6,454 nucleotides of DNA, taken from assembly GCA_964494655.1 (NCBI GenBank), contig CAZBRM010000021.1, positions 1 to 6,454 on the forward strand, given 5' to 3'. The stretch's first letter is position 1; each line of letters begins with the position of its first letter. The notes beneath the pieces are model-generated. The model was not told the origin of the DNA and did no database searches. It saw nothing but the letters and a program-made list of their open reading frames with translations. This document shows, in pieces, positions 5,237 to 6,454 of the stretch. The DNA comes from JAHJQT01 sp964494655. GTDB lineage: Bacteria; Patescibacteriota; Minisyncoccia; Portnoybacterales; UBA2143. The translations under genes and the position numbers were made by a program.

Positions 5237-5686
5237 ATGGTTACATCTGAACAAATTAAAAAGATTCGCAAGAAAACAGGACATTCGGTAATAGAATGCA
5301 AAAATGCATTAGAAAAGGCAGATGGAGATGAAGAAAAAACATTAAAGATTTTAGAGAAAAAAGGCAAAGAAAAAGCAAATAAAAAATCAGAAAGAGAAAC
5401 AAAGCAGGGATTGATTGAGGCCTATATCCATAATAACGGCAAAATAGGCGTTATTCTAGAGCTTAATTGCGAAACTGATTTTGTTGCTAGAAATGAAAAA
5501 TTTAAGGAATTAGCTCATGAAATTTCTATGCATATTGCAGCTATGGATACTCAAGATTTGGAAGAACTTTTAAGCCAGCCATTTATTAAAAACCAAGAAA
5601 AAACAATTAAAGATTTGATTACTGAAGCCGTTGCTAAATTAGGGGAAAATATTAAAATAGGTAAATTTTCTAGATTGGAAATCTGA
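5237..5686 (+). CDS. tsf: Translation elongation factor Ts, reduced form
   Basis: The guanine nucleotide exchange factor for EF-Tu in the cytoplasm. The N-terminal UBA-like domain (about 1-45) includes TGHSVIECKNALEKADGD. A linker leads to the core, with LNCETDFVARN (76-86), where D81 and F82 match the residues that insert into EF-Tu in E. coli EF-Ts. The C-terminus KLGENIKIGKFSRLE matches where the compact Thermus-type EF-Ts ends. At 149 residues it is much shorter than E. coli (about 283) and also shorter than Thermus (196). The loss is internal: after MHIAAM the protein runs almost directly to LLSQPFIKN, without the EIPAEELEKER and GKP/EGRL-type helices. It starts 4 bases after the rpsB stop, as in the usual rpsB-tsf pair, with no Shine-Dalgarno, and it ends with TGA. 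Confidence 0.94.
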   Translation: MVTSEQIKKIRKKTGHSVIECKNALEKADGDEEKTLKILEKKGKEKANKKSERETKQGLIEAYIHNNGKIGVILELNCETDFVARNEKFKELAHEISMHIAAMDTQDLEELLSQPFIKNQEKTIKDLITEAVAKLGENIKIGKFSRLEI

Positions 5687-5694
5687 TCTTAAAT

Positions 5695-6375
5695 ATGTTT
5701 AATTTTAATATTATTCTTTATATCATTATTGGTCTTAGTTTTGTTGGCTTGGGCTTTATTGTTTATCGCAAAATTCCTGTTTTGTCTAATTTGTCAGAAG
5801 AAGAAATTACTATTTTAAAAAGAAAAAAAGGGATTATTCAAAAGATAAAAGAAATTGATTATAAGCATCATTGGCTTAATTTTATAATCTCATTAGAAAA
5901 GTTTTTGCGTCGTTTAAAAATAGTTTTTTTGAAAATAGAAAATATGCTTACAAAATGGATTGGAGGCTTAAGAGGAAAATCTCAAATAATGACGCAAAAA
6001 TCAAAGGACTGGATTAGACAAAGAGAAATAAAACGCAGAGAATCTAAAAAAAGTTCTTCTAATGACGAAAAGAAAGAAGTTTCTATTAAAATAAATAAAA
6101 AAGAAGATGAAAGCCAATTAATAGAAGAAGAGGAAGATGATGAGCTTTCTATTAGTGAATTAAAAAAGCCGATAAAGGAAGAACAAGAATGGATTGATTT
6201 AATTGTTGAAAATCCTAATAATATTACTGCCTATAAATTCCTAGGGCTCTTATACTGGAAACAGCATAATTATTCTGATGCTAAATCGTCATTAGAAATG
6301 TCTGTTAAAATGGGATGCAAGGATAGAAAGGTTAAAGAAATATTAAACGAACTTAAAAAAATGAAGATTAAGTAG
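5695..6375 (+). CDS. Membrane-anchored protein with one C-terminal TPR, unknown role
   Basis: 226 residues. One N-terminal hydrophobic helix (about 5-24) is followed by YRK, which suggests a signal-anchor with the rest in the cytoplasm. About 35-115 is basic and partly amphipathic (KRKKGIIQKIKEI, LEKFLRRLKIVFLKIENML). About 115-165 is a charged, probably disordered linker with a Lys-rich half and an acidic patch (EEEEDDE). About 166-222 reads as one TPR with flanking helices: NPNNITAYKFLGLLYWKQHNYSDAKSSLEMSV has the expected small and aromatic residues. A single TPR usually works as a docking surface. It starts 8 bases after tsf and ends (TAG) 3 bases before tRNA-Thr, so it is probably co-transcribed with them; pyrH and frr, which often follow tsf, are not next. 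I do not recognise a named family, and no catalytic motif is visible. Confidence 0.82.
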   Translation: MFNFNIILYIIIGLSFVGLGFIVYRKIPVLSNLSEEEITILKRKKGIIQKIKEIDYKHHWLNFIISLEKFLRRLKIVFLKIENMLTKWIGGLRGKSQIMTQKSKDWIRQREIKRRESKKSSSNDEKKEVSIKINKKEDESQLIEEEEDDELSISELKKPIKEEQEWIDLIVENPNNITAYKFLGLLYWKQHNYSDAKSSLEMSVKMGCKDRKVKEILNELKKMKIK

Positions 6376-6378
6376 TTT

Positions 6379-6453
6379 GCCGAGGTAGCTCAATGGCAGA
6401 GCAACGGTTTTGTAAACCGTAGGTTGGGGGTTCGACTCCTCTCCTCGGCTCCA
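6379..6453 (+). tRNA. tRNA-Thr (anticodon UGU), CCA encoded
   Basis: All four arms fold. The acceptor GCCGAGG (6379-6385) pairs perfectly with CCTCGGC (6443-6449). The D arm is GCTC/GAGC (6388-6402). The anticodon stem ACGGT/ACCGT encloses the loop TTTGTAA, with anticodon TGT at 6411-6413. The variable loop has 5 bases, and the T arm (6426-6442) has the loop TTCGACT and a stem with two G-U pairs. The discriminator base is U6450 and CCA is encoded (6451-6453). G1-C72 and C2-G71 fit threonine identity. There is no intron. It begins 3 bases after the stop of the TPR protein, so it is probably cut from the rpsB operon transcript. Confidence 0.97.
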
Positions 6454-6454
6454 G

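Noticed and set aside
5684..5686. UGA recoded as Gly or Trp, as in some CPR lineages
   Set aside because: Reading past TGA leaves the EF-Ts end expected from homologues, and no internal UGA occurs in the identified genes.

Overview
The window is AT-rich and compact. It looks like a chromosomal fragment of a Candidate Phyla Radiation (Patescibacteria, probably Parcubacteria-like) bacterium. The evidence is the reduced translation factors (a release factor 1 without its N-terminal domain, a 149-residue EF-Ts), housekeeping genes packed a few bases apart, almost no Shine-Dalgarno sequences, and a surface protein with an FnIII-like module of a kind I associate with Parcubacteria. UGA is a stop codon (end of tsf) and Trp is read from UGG, so the UGA=Gly code of Gracilibacteria/Absconditabacteria does not apply. 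The lineage is inferred; no marker was compared by search.

Layout. (1) 2-1081, +: the 3' part of a membrane-anchored surface protein. (2) 1087-1433: a self-contained unit made of a two-level inverted repeat, the only strong Shine-Dalgarno in the window, a 68-residue four-cysteine mini-protein and a Rho-independent terminator. (3) 1459-2238, +: a HAD-type phosphatase, probably read from a leaderless mRNA. (4) 2239-2285: a hairpin between convergent genes, able to terminate in both directions. (5) 4272-2291, -: an operon rpmE (L31) > prfA (RF1) > trpS (tryptophanyl-tRNA synthetase), with an rpmE/prfA overlap and a 7-base prfA/trpS gap. (6) 4273-4470: a divergent promoter region that also holds a second copy of the hairpin seen at 2245. 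(7) 4471-6453, +: rpsB (S2) > tsf (EF-Ts) > a membrane protein with one TPR > tRNA-Thr(UGU), with gaps of 4, 8 and 3 bases.

Together the two divergent operons supply translation: two ribosomal proteins, an elongation-factor exchange protein, a termination factor, an aminoacyl-tRNA synthetase and a tRNA. The left third is more accessory in nature (surface protein, Cys mini-protein, phosphatase).

The most interesting points are the structured-leader/Cys-protein unit, the domain-1-less RF1, the 36-bp palindromic repeat with a compensatory base change between copies, and the -10 boxes placed 6-8 bases from candidate start codons.
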